A stretch of 64,000 nucleotides of DNA from Niabella yanshanensis (GTDB lineage Bacteria; Bacteroidota; Bacteroidia; Chitinophagales; Chitinophagaceae): the NCBI RefSeq assembly GCF_034424215.1, contig NZ_CP139960.1, forward strand, positions 2,356,001 through 2,420,000. The letters are read 5' to 3'. Positions 15,552 to 24,135 of the stretch are shown here, piece by piece. How positions within the stretch are numbered: the stretch's first letter is position 1; each line of letters begins with the position of its first letter. A program made the position numbers and the translations under genes. The notes below the pieces were generated by a model. That model was not told the DNA's origin. It saw only the letters and a list, made by a program, of their open reading frames with translations, and did no database searches.

Positions 15552-16694
15552 TTGAGTCAACAGAAAAAATACTATATCATCGCCGGCGAAGCATCGGGCG
15601 ACCTGCACGGGGGCAACCTTATACGTGCAATTAAACAGCAGGATGCTGCTGCCGATATACATTGCTGGGGTGGTGATAAAATGCAGGCAGCGGGTGGTGT
15701 TTTGGTGAAACATTACCGGGACCTGGCTTTTATGGGTTTTATAGAAGTAGTAAAGAACCTGGGCACTATTTTAAAGAACTTAAAATTCTGCAAGCAGGAT
15801 ATACTGGCTTTCAAACCCGATATACTGGTGTTGATAGATTACCCGGGATTTAATTTGCGCATTGCCAAATGGGCTAAAGAACAGCGGATAAAAGTGGTGT
15901 ATTATATTTCTCCGCAAGTGTGGGCCTGGAAAGAGAACCGGGTAAAAATGATGAAGCAATGTATCGATGAGATGATTGTAATTTTGCCTTTTGAGAAAAG
16001 CTACTTCGAGGATAAATGGAACTGGAAAGTAAGCTATGTGGGGCATCCGCTGATAGAAGAAATCGCCAAAAAAAGGGCGCATTCATCTGACCTGGCAATA
16101 AATGATGCTGCGGGGAACAACAACACCAAACCGGTTATCGCGTTATTACCTGGCAGCCGTAAACAGGAAATAGAAAAGAAACTCCCGGTTATGCTCGAAG
16201 TAAGTAAAGCTTTTCCCGGTTACCAGTTTGTGGTGGCCCAGGCGCCCTCTCTTGACAGTGAATTTTATCACACTTACACCCATCAATATCCCAATGTAAG
16301 CATAGTAAATAACCGCACATATGATTTGCTGATGCAATCAAAAGCCGCCCTGGTGACTTCTGGCACCGCTACCCTTGAAACTGCACTGTTTGGCGTACCG
16401 GAAGTAGTTTGCTACAAGGGGTCTGAGATCAGCTACCAGATAGCGAAGCGTGTGATCAGCATCAAATACATTTCGCTGGTTAACCTGATTATGGATAAGG
16501 AAGTGGTGAAGGAGCTGATACAACAGGACATGAATGTTGTCAACCTTACAACTGAGCTTAATAAATTACTGAACGATGCAGGCAGGCAGCAACAGATACG
16601 GGAAGATTATGTACAGCTTCAACAGATACTGGGGGCAGGCGGCGACGCGTCGGCAAAAGCAGCAGCTATTATAATAAAGTCAGCTTCTCAGTAA
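15552..16694 (+). CDS. lpxB: Lipid-A-disaccharide synthase
   Basis: GT19 glycosyltransferase that joins UDP-2,3-diacylglucosamine and lipid X to form the lipid A disaccharide at the inner membrane. The 380-residue protein opens with YIIAGEASGDLHGGNLI, then contains FMGFIEV, DYPGFNLRIA, YYISPQVWAWKENR, VGHPLIEE, LLPGSRKQEIEKKLP and the C-terminal SGTATLETALFGVPEVVCYK; all are conserved in LpxB. There is no ATG near the N-terminus. The TTG at 15552 gives the right length and is the only sensible start, an unusual choice. It shows that the organism makes lipid A. Confidence 0.94.
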   Translation: MSQQKKYYIIAGEASGDLHGGNLIRAIKQQDAAADIHCWGGDKMQAAGGVLVKHYRDLAFMGFIEVVKNLGTILKNLKFCKQDILAFKPDILVLIDYPGFNLRIAKWAKEQRIKVVYYISPQVWAWKENRVKMMKQCIDEMIVILPFEKSYFEDKWNWKVSYVGHPLIEEIAKKRAHSSDLAINDAAGNNNTKPVIALLPGSRKQEIEKKLPVMLEVSKAFPGYQFVVAQAPSLDSEFYHTYTHQYPNVSIVNNRTYDLLMQSKAALVTSGTATLETALFGVPEVVCYKGSEISYQIAKRVISIKYISLVNLIMDKEVVKELIQQDMNVVNLTTELNKLLNDAGRQQQIREDYVQLQQILGAGGDASAKAAAIIIKSASQ

Positions 16695-16873
16695 CTTGAT
16701 GATTAATATAATCATGCAAATGATAAAAAGGAAAATACTGAGGCGGTTGATATTATGCATGTAGCCTACCCAACTGCTCTTCGGCCTGCCGGGGTCTTTC
16801 TTTTTCAGAAAAAGATATTCAGCCAATTGTTTCAATACACCCATCAGTTCTTATTTAAATAACGACTCCTGGT

Positions 16874-17572
16874 TTAGTATTCGGGATCATAGCGGTTGTA
16901 ACGCTTTTGAAACAAGCCCACATTTACACCAGCGCGTAATACAGGCACTATCCTGATACGTTCATCCGGGGTACCATAATAGTCTACATCTACATAAGGA
17001 CTATTCCTGTTTTTGAGTATGTCTGCCAGAACAGAGAAGTAAAAGAAAGTAGTTCCCCCCTTAACTCTGCCTGTCGAAAGTCCGCCTCCCACTAAAAAAG
17101 AAGTGGCGCTGGTATTGGTTTTCAAATCAGCTGTAGCTGAGCCGGCTCCATAATAGCGTTGTATGGTAAAGTTTTGCTCCAATTGCACCTGGGCAAATAA
17201 AAATGGTAAAGGATAAGCTCTTGCAAAAACGCCGGGCCCGAATACATGCTGACGAAATTTATCGTTATAAACATAGCGGTCTCTGTTTCCCTGGTAAACA
17301 TAATTAACTACTACTCCGGCATCAAAATAGTCATTCAGCTTATATCCTAAAACCGGGCTGGCGCCTAACAAACTTCCACCGGAGTAAAAAGACGCAGTGG
17401 CCCCTCCTCCCGTAAAAAGATTTTCCTTTTTAAACCCTTTTTCCACTACTACAGGTTCCGGATCTTCATTAGCATTTCTCACTTTTACTTCTTCATCCTG
17501 CGCCAAAGCAACAAAATTGAAAACCAGCATAAATACCGCTGACATACCTGTTATACAAAAAAATTTCTTCAT
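16874..17572 (-). CDS. Exported protein with outer-membrane beta-barrel features
   Basis: A 232-residue protein with a signal peptide ending VALAQ. The mature part begins with an acidic linker (DEEVKVRNANEDPEPVVVEKG) and then has alternating amphipathic strands with many glycines and aromatics: GGGATASFYSGGSLLGASPVLGY, YFDAGVVVNYVYQG, HVFGPGVFARAYPL, LFAQVQLEQNFTIQRYYG, SFLVGGGLSTG, TFFYFSVLADIL and a last strand VLRAGVNVGLF. This is the look of an eight-stranded outer-membrane barrel. It ends in Tyr rather than Phe, which is acceptable in Bacteroidota. No specific family is recognised. Single gene. Confidence 0.68.
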   Translation of the reverse strand: MKKFFCITGMSAVFMLVFNFVALAQDEEVKVRNANEDPEPVVVEKGFKKENLFTGGGATASFYSGGSLLGASPVLGYKLNDYFDAGVVVNYVYQGNRDRYVYNDKFRQHVFGPGVFARAYPLPFLFAQVQLEQNFTIQRYYGAGSATADLKTNTSATSFLVGGGLSTGRVKGGTTFFYFSVLADILKNRNSPYVDVDYYGTPDERIRIVPVLRAGVNVGLFQKRYNRYDPEY

Positions 17573-17661
17573 CTATATCTGTTTAGTTTTACCGGCCGTA
17601 AAAATAGTATATATTTTTCAGGGCTGTATACACCAGCTAATCTGGCCGGCAATTTAACATC

Positions 17662-19071
17662 TTAATCAAATATTTTACCGGCATTCAGGATATTATTAGG
17701 ATCGAATACCTTTTTGATCTCCCGCATAATCTGCAGCTGGCGTTCTTCAAAAACAATATCCATAAATCCTTTTTGAATAAGCCCAATGCCATGTTCTCCG
17801 CTGATAGTGCCGCCTAATTGCTTTATTAAAGCAAACAACTCCCGCACGATAGTATCCATTTCGGGATTTTGATAGCTATTGGGAACACCTTCTTTTTTGA
17901 TGCGGATGTGCAGGTTACCGTCGCCCGCATGTCCGTAAGCCACTGCATCAAAGTCATGTTGCCTGCCCAGAACTTTTAATCCCCTGATCAGCTTAGGCAG
18001 TTCTGCCCGTGGCACTACCGCATCTTCTTCTATGGTGTAACCGGCCAATTTTACATACTCTGCTACCTTGCGGCGTAATTTCCAAAGTTCTTCTTTCTGC
18101 TGCGCGTCTTCAGCCAATAATAGCTCCCCAGCCTCAAAGTGCTCCAATACGCCTGCAATTTGTTCCATCTCTTTTAGTAATACGTCAGTATCATTTCCGT
18201 CTACCTCAATCAATAAATGAGCTTCCGTATGGTCGTTAACCGGCATCGCATGATTATCTATCATACTGCTCACAACCTTTAGCGCATTGATCTCCATAAG
18301 CTCCAGCGCACTGGGTGTATACCCTGCCCTGAATATAGCACTTACAGCCTCACAGGCCTTTTCCAGGTTGGCAAAAGGAGCCAGCATCAGTACATCGTAT
18401 TTTGGCAAAGGAATCAGGCGTAATACAATTTTAGTAACGATGCCCAAAGTACCCTCGCTGCCTACTACCAGTTGTGTAATATTATAACCTGTGGCATTCT
18501 TCAAAACATTGGCGCCGGTCCATATAATTTCACCCGTTGGTAATACTACCTCCAGATTTAAGACATAATCTTTTACTACGCCGTATTTTACGGCCCTGGG
18601 GCCGCCACTGTTTTCTGAGATATTACCGCCTATAAAACAGGAACCTTTACTAGCCGGGTCAGGCGGATAAAATAAACTCTTTTCCGCAACAGCCCGCTGT
18701 AATACTTCAGTGATCACTCCGGGTTCGGTGGTTACCTGCAGGTTGCGCTCATCAATATCCAAAATTTTGTTCAGCCGTTCGGTAGAAATCACCACTCCCC
18801 CTAAATGCGGAAGCGCACCGCCGGTTAAACCAGTCCCCGCACCTCTTGGGGTAACCGGTACCTGGTGCTCATTGCATATTTTAAGTACAGCACTAATCTC
18901 CTGTGACGTAGCGGGCTTTAATACTACATGCGGTTTGAAGCTCAGTGTTTCCGTCTCGTCACGGCTGTAGCGCAGCAACGATTCGTCATCAGCAAAAAAA
19001 TATTCGTTTCCTACTATTGATTTGAACGATTCTATAAGGTCTGCTGTTATTCTGTTTGGCAAATGCTCCAT
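17662..19071 (-). CDS. FAD-linked oxidase of the GlcD / D-lactate dehydrogenase group
   Basis: A 469-residue flavoenzyme oxidising a 2-hydroxy acid such as glycolate, D-lactate or D-2-hydroxyglutarate. The PCMH-type FAD-binding domain (residues 45-225) contains PRGAGTGLTGGA at 75-86, YPPDPASKGSC, GGNISENSGGPRAVKYG and GSEGTLGIVT. The C-terminal FAD-oxidase_C domain has VAYGHAGDGNLHIRI and GTISGEHGIGLIQK, both conserved in GlcD, plus a C-terminal DPNNILNAGKIFD. No glcE or glcF partner is adjacent, so it may work as a single-subunit enzyme. The substrate cannot be fixed from sequence alone. It is divergent from cysM. Confidence 0.9.
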   Translation of the reverse strand: MEHLPNRITADLIESFKSIVGNEYFFADDESLLRYSRDETETLSFKPHVVLKPATSQEISAVLKICNEHQVPVTPRGAGTGLTGGALPHLGGVVISTERLNKILDIDERNLQVTTEPGVITEVLQRAVAEKSLFYPPDPASKGSCFIGGNISENSGGPRAVKYGVVKDYVLNLEVVLPTGEIIWTGANVLKNATGYNITQLVVGSEGTLGIVTKIVLRLIPLPKYDVLMLAPFANLEKACEAVSAIFRAGYTPSALELMEINALKVVSSMIDNHAMPVNDHTEAHLLIEVDGNDTDVLLKEMEQIAGVLEHFEAGELLLAEDAQQKEELWKLRRKVAEYVKLAGYTIEEDAVVPRAELPKLIRGLKVLGRQHDFDAVAYGHAGDGNLHIRIKKEGVPNSYQNPEMDTIVRELFALIKQLGGTISGEHGIGLIQKGFMDIVFEERQLQIMREIKKVFDPNNILNAGKIFD

Positions 19072-19167
19072 CGGTGTAAATATACCTTTTTACTTTTAAG
19101 CTAAATATAGTGACAGGTAAAAGAACCGGGGGCAGTGAAGCCGGATAGTCGATAAATTTAACATACT

Positions 19168-19175
19168 TATCTTTG
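19168..19175 (+). promoter_or_regulatory. Bacteroidota -7 box of cysM
   Basis: TATCTTTG, an exact TAnnTTTG match, 20 bases before the ATG at 19196. A short A-rich leader follows. Confidence 0.6.
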
Positions 19176-19195
19176 AAGCATTCAAAATAAAAAAA

Positions 19196-20077
19196 ATGGC
19201 CGGAATACTTGACCAGATTGGCAATACACCTTTAGTAGAGCTTACAAAAATAGCGGTAAATAAAAATGTAAAAATATATGCCAAGCTGGAGGGGAATAAC
19301 CCCGGCGGCAGTGTGAAAGACAGGGCCGCCTATGGCATGATCAAGGGAGCTTTAGACCGGGGAGAGATTCAACCCGGAACTCAATTAATTGAAGCAACAA
19401 GCGGCAATACGGGTATTGCTTTGGCGATGATTGCTAACCTGTTTGGAATTGATATTGAGCTGGTAATGCCTGAAAGTGCCACGCGGGAACGGGTATTGAC
19501 GATGCAGGCTTTTGGCGCCAAAGTAACACTCACCCCCAAAGAAAGAGGTATGGAGGGGTCTATTGACTACGCAAACGATAAAATAAAATCGGGCGGTTAT
19601 TTGATGCTTAACCAGTTTGGTAATCCGGATAACCCGGGTATGCACTATAAAACCACAGGGCCCGAGATATGGAGAGATACCGAAGGCCGGATCACACATT
19701 TTGTTTCTTCAATGGGTACAACGGGTACTATTATGGGTGTTTCCAGGTATTTAAAAGAAGTGAATCCTGATATACAGATCGTGGGTTGCCAGCCAACAGA
19801 CAACTCCAGCATCCCCGGCATACGTAAATGGCCGGAAGCCTATTTGCCCAAGATCTTCGATAAAAGCCGTATTGACCGGGTAATCGAACTGGATGAGTCT
19901 GATGCCCGCACCATGGCAAAAAGACTGGCCCGGGAAGAAGCCGTATTTGCGGGTATGAGCAGCGGCGGCGCCGTACATGCAGCCATTGAGCTTTCAAAAG
20001 AACTGGAGTCGGGTATTATTGTTTGTATTATTTGCGACAGAGGCGATCGGTATTTATCTTCTGATTTGTTCGATTAG
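19196..20077 (+). CDS. cysM: Cysteine synthase B (O-acetylserine sulfhydrylase)
   Basis: PLP enzyme making L-cysteine from O-acetylserine and sulfide (or thiosulfate for CysM). The 293-residue length fits CysM rather than the longer CysK. The PLP lysine is Lys41 in NNPGGSVKDRAA, the substrate loop is EATSGNTGIALAMIA, the phosphate-binding glycine loop is SSMGTTGTIMG, and the C-terminal segment is FAGMSSGGAVHAA. The motif MEGSIDYAND in the mobile domain is typical of the B isozyme. It is a single gene with promoter and terminator visible. Confidence 0.94.
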   Translation: MAGILDQIGNTPLVELTKIAVNKNVKIYAKLEGNNPGGSVKDRAAYGMIKGALDRGEIQPGTQLIEATSGNTGIALAMIANLFGIDIELVMPESATRERVLTMQAFGAKVTLTPKERGMEGSIDYANDKIKSGGYLMLNQFGNPDNPGMHYKTTGPEIWRDTEGRITHFVSSMGTTGTIMGVSRYLKEVNPDIQIVGCQPTDNSSIPGIRKWPEAYLPKIFDKSRIDRVIELDESDARTMAKRLAREEAVFAGMSSGGAVHAAIELSKELESGIIVCIICDRGDRYLSSDLFD

Positions 20078-20106
20078 TAGTTAGTCTATCATAAAAATCA
20101 TTGTTG

Positions 20107-20133
20107 ATGCGGCGCCTTTGGTGCCGCATTTTT
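20107..20133 (+). terminator. Rho-independent terminator of cysM
   Basis: ATGCGGCGCC and GGTGCCGCAT arms (allowing G-T pairs) around a TTT loop, followed by a T-run. It lies 29 bases after the stop codon. Confidence 0.85.
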
Positions 20134-20206
20134 ACATAACTATACCAATAAAAATACTTCAGTTCAGCAGAAGAATTTATCTTCACGCCTTACTAAAGTT
20201 TTATAA

Positions 20207-21946
20207 ATGAAAAGGTTCCTCACCATTTGCCTGCTGCTGGCATGCTGCACTGCTTTTTCTCAAAACTCCGCTGATCTCTATCTGCAAACCAGCGAAGTAC
20301 ATGATATCATGGTTCGCTATAATGCCGATAAAGGAAGCATCCTGCGTTTTTATGGAAGCAGCGATGGATGGCGGAGTGAAACTGGTTTTAATACTCCCGA
20401 ACGAAGAGAACGCCTGATGAAACTGATCGGCAGCTACTTGTCTGAATTAGAGCAAATGCGTTTTGAGACGATGAATGTTAACGGTAAAGTAGATTATATC
20501 CTATTTAAAAATCAACTGGAAGACCAGCGCTATCAATTAAAAAAAGAAGAAAAAACATACAGCGAGATAGCAGGCCTATTGCCATTTTCTGACAGGATCC
20601 TTCAAATGTATACACCCCGAAGACGCGGTATTTCGGTAAAAGGAGAAGAAGTAGCCAGGGAAATGAATAGCATGAGCGGGGAAATAAAAGCCCTCATTAA
20701 AAAGCTGGAAAATAGTCCGGCTCTTGAAAAAGACCAGGCTTTAACGGCATCCGGATCAGCAAAAACCTTACAGGCCCTGCTACAAAATTACTTTAATTTT
20801 TATAATGGTTACGATCCCCTGTTTAGCTGGTGGGTTCCTAAGAGCTATAACGTATTAGACAGTGTTTTGGGAATATACACGACGGCATTGTCTAAAAAGA
20901 TCACTACCAATGGTGTTCAGAAAGATGACGGCAGCGGTATTATCGGCAACCCCATTGGCCGTGAAGAGCTGATACGCCAGTTGAAGCTGGAGTTCATTCC
21001 TTATACGCCGGAAGAGCTGGTAGATATCGCTAATAAGGAATTTGCCTGGTGCGATGCTGAACTGCTGAAAGCTGCTAAAGAAATGGGGTTTGGAACCAAC
21101 TGGAAGGCCGCACAGGAAAAAGTGAAGAACAGCTATGTGCCCGTAGGGAAACAGCCGGAAGCCATGCTGGAATTGTATAACCAGTCGGTTGATTTTTTAA
21201 AGAAACATGACCTGGTAACTATCCCTCCCATTGCTGAAGAAACATGGCGCATGACGATGATGTCACCCCGGCAACAACTGGTAAGCCCCTTCTTCCTGGG
21301 CGGAGAAACATTAATGATCTCCTATCCTACAGACGAAATGGCCCATGATGATAAGCTGATGAGCATGCGGGGTAATAATCCGCATTTCTCCCGGGCCACG
21401 GTACATCATGAGTTAATAGCCGGTCATCATTTACAGGGCTTTATGAATAACCGTTACAAAACCTATCGTGACTTCGGCACTCCGTTCTGGCACGAAGGGA
21501 ACGCGTTGTACTGGGAGTTCATCTTATGGGATCTTAATTTCCCCAGGGGGCCCGAAGATCGCGTTGGTATGCTGTTCTGGCGCATGCATCGCTGTGCCCG
21601 TATCATCTTCTCTTTAAATTACCACCTGAACAAATGGACACCGCGGCAATGCATCGACTTTTTAGTGGACCGGGTAGGCCATGAAAGGGCGAATGCTGAA
21701 GGCGAAGTACGCCGGTCTTTTACTGGCGGATATGGCCCGCTTTACCAGATTGCATATATGATCGGCGGACTCCAGTTTTATGCTTTAAAAAAAGAACTGG
21801 TTGATACAAAGAAAATGAGCTACAAGCAATACCACGATGCCATCCTGAGGGAAAACAGTATGCCGCTTGAAATGCTCAGGGCTATTTTAATGAACCAAGA
21901 CCTGAAAAAAGATTTCAAAACCAACTGGAGATTTTACAACAAATAA
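20207..21946 (+). CDS. DUF885-family exported metallopeptidase-like protein
   Basis: A 579-residue protein with a signal peptide (KRFLTICLLLACCTAFSQ). The mature part is mostly helical, as in DUF885 proteins, and contains VHHELIAGHHLQGF with His400, His401, Glu402, His407 and His408, the zinc-binding HE...GHH pattern of the family. The downstream FWHEGNALYWEFILWD and VGHERANAEGEVRR segments are also family features and may supply the third ligand. These proteins are related to gluzincin peptidases, but substrates are largely unknown. It is 23 bases ahead of the enolase-superfamily gene, suggesting an operon of three genes that may process a peptide and its released parts (inference). Confidence 0.87.
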   Translation: MKRFLTICLLLACCTAFSQNSADLYLQTSEVHDIMVRYNADKGSILRFYGSSDGWRSETGFNTPERRERLMKLIGSYLSELEQMRFETMNVNGKVDYILFKNQLEDQRYQLKKEEKTYSEIAGLLPFSDRILQMYTPRRRGISVKGEEVAREMNSMSGEIKALIKKLENSPALEKDQALTASGSAKTLQALLQNYFNFYNGYDPLFSWWVPKSYNVLDSVLGIYTTALSKKITTNGVQKDDGSGIIGNPIGREELIRQLKLEFIPYTPEELVDIANKEFAWCDAELLKAAKEMGFGTNWKAAQEKVKNSYVPVGKQPEAMLELYNQSVDFLKKHDLVTIPPIAEETWRMTMMSPRQQLVSPFFLGGETLMISYPTDEMAHDDKLMSMRGNNPHFSRATVHHELIAGHHLQGFMNNRYKTYRDFGTPFWHEGNALYWEFILWDLNFPRGPEDRVGMLFWRMHRCARIIFSLNYHLNKWTPRQCIDFLVDRVGHERANAEGEVRRSFTGGYGPLYQIAYMIGGLQFYALKKELVDTKKMSYKQYHDAILRENSMPLEMLRAILMNQDLKKDFKTNWRFYNK

Positions 21947-21969
21947 CATGATTAAAATTATCGTTCAAT

Positions 21970-23061
21970 ATGAGTGCTTCTTCTACTAAAATAAGATCTT
22001 ATCAAATTTTCAAAACAAAAGCCAGGCTTCAAAAACCTATTGCCGATGCTACGCATACATTGCATGAAATATCATTTTTAGTATTACGGCTGCATTTACA
22101 TAACGGCGTTATGGGTGAAAGTTATTTACTGTCTTTTCAATATTCACCCAATGCGATACTAGGCGCATTAAAGGATGCATTGCCTCATATGGTAGGATTG
22201 GAGGCATTTGAAACCGGCAAGGCCGAATCCCTCCTCTATCATGAGTCTGAATATTTTGGGACTGATGGCCTCAATAAATGGGCCGCCGCCGCCATTAATA
22301 TTGCCATGTGGGACGCCTGGGCCAGATCGCTCGAACAGCCTGTATGGAAACTATGGGGTACACATAAAGACAGGTGCGCTATTTATGGTAGTGGTGGCTG
22401 GCTATCGTATAGTACTGATGAACTAATTGAAGAAGTAACCAACTATAAAGCGCGCGGCTTTAAAGCCGTAAAAATAAAGGTAGGTTCTCCCAACTGGAAA
22501 ACAGATGCGGAGCGCCTGCAACTGGTGAGAGATGCGGTGGGAGACGATTTAAATATTATGATGGACGCCAACCAGGGCATGCAGTTACCTGAGGCCATAC
22601 AGCTGGCGAACAAAGCAAGGGAACTGAATATTTACTGGTTTGAAGAGCCTTTACATCATCAAAACTTTGAAGGATACAAAACATTGAAACAACAAACAGG
22701 TATATCGCTGGCGATGGGAGAACGCGAATATAATGTTCAGCCACTGAAAGAACTTATTGCCAAAAACGCTTTAGATATATGGCAACCCGATATTCTGAGG
22801 ATTGGCGGTGTAGAAGCCTGGCGGGCCAGCGCTGCATTAGCGCATGCTCATCACCTGCCGGTATTGCCGCACTATTACAAAGATTATGATGTTCCGTTGG
22901 TATGCAGTATTCCTAACGGCGTGGGTGTGGAAAGCTTTGACTGGATTGATCCGTTAATTGACAATCCTATGCTGGTGAAAGATGGCTTTGCCTATCCGCA
23001 CAACCAGCCCGGCTGGGGCTTCCGTTTTTTGGATGAGCACTTACAGGAAATAAAATGGTAG
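21970..23061 (+). CDS. Mandelate racemase/muconate lactonizing enzyme family (enolase superfamily)
   Basis: A 363-residue TIM-barrel enzyme that abstracts the alpha-proton of a carboxylate. The general bases and metal ligands are in order: KIK (Lys168 and Lys170), DAN (Asp199), FEE (Glu225), GER (Glu251), WQPDILRIGG (the Asp of the His-Asp dyad) and PHYY (His301). Having both the KxK lysines and a His-Asp dyad places it in the mandelate racemase-like subgroup rather than the dipeptide epimerases. Substrates in this subgroup are mostly sugar acids; the exact one is not predictable. It lies between the DUF885 gene and a 2H phosphoesterase with very short spacers. Confidence 0.88.
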   Translation: MSASSTKIRSYQIFKTKARLQKPIADATHTLHEISFLVLRLHLHNGVMGESYLLSFQYSPNAILGALKDALPHMVGLEAFETGKAESLLYHESEYFGTDGLNKWAAAAINIAMWDAWARSLEQPVWKLWGTHKDRCAIYGSGGWLSYSTDELIEEVTNYKARGFKAVKIKVGSPNWKTDAERLQLVRDAVGDDLNIMMDANQGMQLPEAIQLANKARELNIYWFEEPLHHQNFEGYKTLKQQTGISLAMGEREYNVQPLKELIAKNALDIWQPDILRIGGVEAWRASAALAHAHHLPVLPHYYKDYDVPLVCSIPNGVGVESFDWIDPLIDNPMLVKDGFAYPHNQPGWGFRFLDEHLQEIKW

Positions 23062-23067
23062 TTCGAT

Positions 23068-23628
23068 ATGTCAAGGGATAACCTGTATTTTATAGCCGCC
23101 ATTCCGCACCGGCAGCTGCAGGATAAAGTCAGAAAGATCGAGCTGGACTTTGCTCAACGTTTTAATAGCAGCAGGGCATTGAAAGTGATGCCGCATATCA
23201 CGTTGAAAGCTCCTTTCATTATACCTCCGGAGCTACACGAGTCGTTACTGAAGTGGTTTGAGGATTTTAAGCCGGCACAAAGAGCATTCACAATAGCATT
23301 AAATGGGTTTGGCGCTTTCCCCAATAACTTACATCCCGTTATATTCATTAAGCCTGTGAACCATACGGCGCTAAGCCTCCTGCAGCATAACCTTATTCAA
23401 AGCTTTAAAGGATTTGCGCCTTTCGTCATACAACCAGTTGACAAGAAATTTGTACCCCATATGACGGTGGCCTATCGCGACCTGACGCCGGATCATTTTG
23501 AAAAAGCATGGGCTGAATACAGCCATAAAGCATTTGAAGAACAGTTTGAGATCAATGCAGTGCACCTGCTTCAACACAATGGCACTCAATGGAACGTCAT
23601 TGCATCCAAACCGTTGGCGACTGCATAG
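23068..23628 (+). CDS. 2H phosphoesterase superfamily protein, second copy
   Basis: A 186-residue two-histidine phosphoesterase with motifs MPHITL (His43, Thr45) and VPHMTV (His131, Thr133). It is clearly diverged from the copy at 8082, with a different N-terminus (NLYFIAAIPHRQLQDKV) closer to the ThpR/2'-5' RNA ligase type. It starts six bases after the enolase-superfamily gene, so it is translationally linked to that operon, but no functional link is obvious. The end nearly touches the convergent YjbR-like gene. Confidence 0.85.
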   Translation: MSRDNLYFIAAIPHRQLQDKVRKIELDFAQRFNSSRALKVMPHITLKAPFIIPPELHESLLKWFEDFKPAQRAFTIALNGFGAFPNNLHPVIFIKPVNHTALSLLQHNLIQSFKGFAPFVIQPVDKKFVPHMTVAYRDLTPDHFEKAWAEYSHKAFEEQFEINAVHLLQHNGTQWNVIASKPLATA

Positions 23629-23630
23629 TA

Positions 23631-23957
23631 TTATTTCTTTTTTTTAGCCACCAGCTCATAAGAGTGATCAATCCACTCTTTTAATTGTTTAAACGGCACC
23701 GACCCATCAGCCGTAACGGTGTTCCAATGCTTTTTATTCATATGATAACCCGGCTGTACACAGGTATAGGTTTCCCTCAGCTCCTGCGCCAGATCGGGAT
23801 CGCATTTTACATTGAAAGAGAGGGGTTCACTATCCATGCCCATCAGCAGGAATATCTTGCCATTTACCTTATACACCAATGTATCCGGACCAAAGGGCAG
23901 GGTCTCTTCAACATCCGCTTTGCCCAAACAATAATTTCTGATACTTTCTATATTCAT
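23631..23957 (-). CDS. MmcQ/YjbR-family protein (DUF419)
   Basis: A 108-residue protein of the CyaY-like fold family MmcQ/YjbR. It starts MNIESIRNYCLGKADVEE, with the conserved TLPFGPDTLVYKVNGKIFLL, then CDPDLAQELRETY and the end motif GYHMNKKHWNTV followed by WIDHSYELV. The frame is open 13 codons further upstream, but the ATG at 23957 gives the family's normal N-terminus. Members are suspected DNA-binding proteins on structural grounds only. It ends in a run of lysines. Tail-to-tail with the 2H phosphoesterase gene, two bases apart. Confidence 0.9.
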   Translation of the reverse strand: MNIESIRNYCLGKADVEETLPFGPDTLVYKVNGKIFLLMGMDSEPLSFNVKCDPDLAQELRETYTCVQPGYHMNKKHWNTVTADGSVPFKQLKEWIDHSYELVAKKKK

Positions 23958-24135
23958 CAAAAAAAAATTAATACAGTCATATGCAACCGTTTGCACTTAA
24001 ACCTTCTCCATAAAAATACTAACTTGATGTGTTTATCAGCGCTGTAACTTGTTTTTTTATATACTGGCAGGTAAACCCCAATATGCTGATTGAGCAAGAA
24101 AGTAATGATCTATATTGTATTAACATGTATATTCA

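Noticed and set aside
16767-16844. 25-codon minus-strand frame (MGVLKQLAEYLFLKKK) with a run of eight A that could allow frameshifting
   Set aside because: It is too short and ends soon in all frames. The start resembles small Bacteroidota membrane proteins, but no hydrophobic segment follows in any frame.
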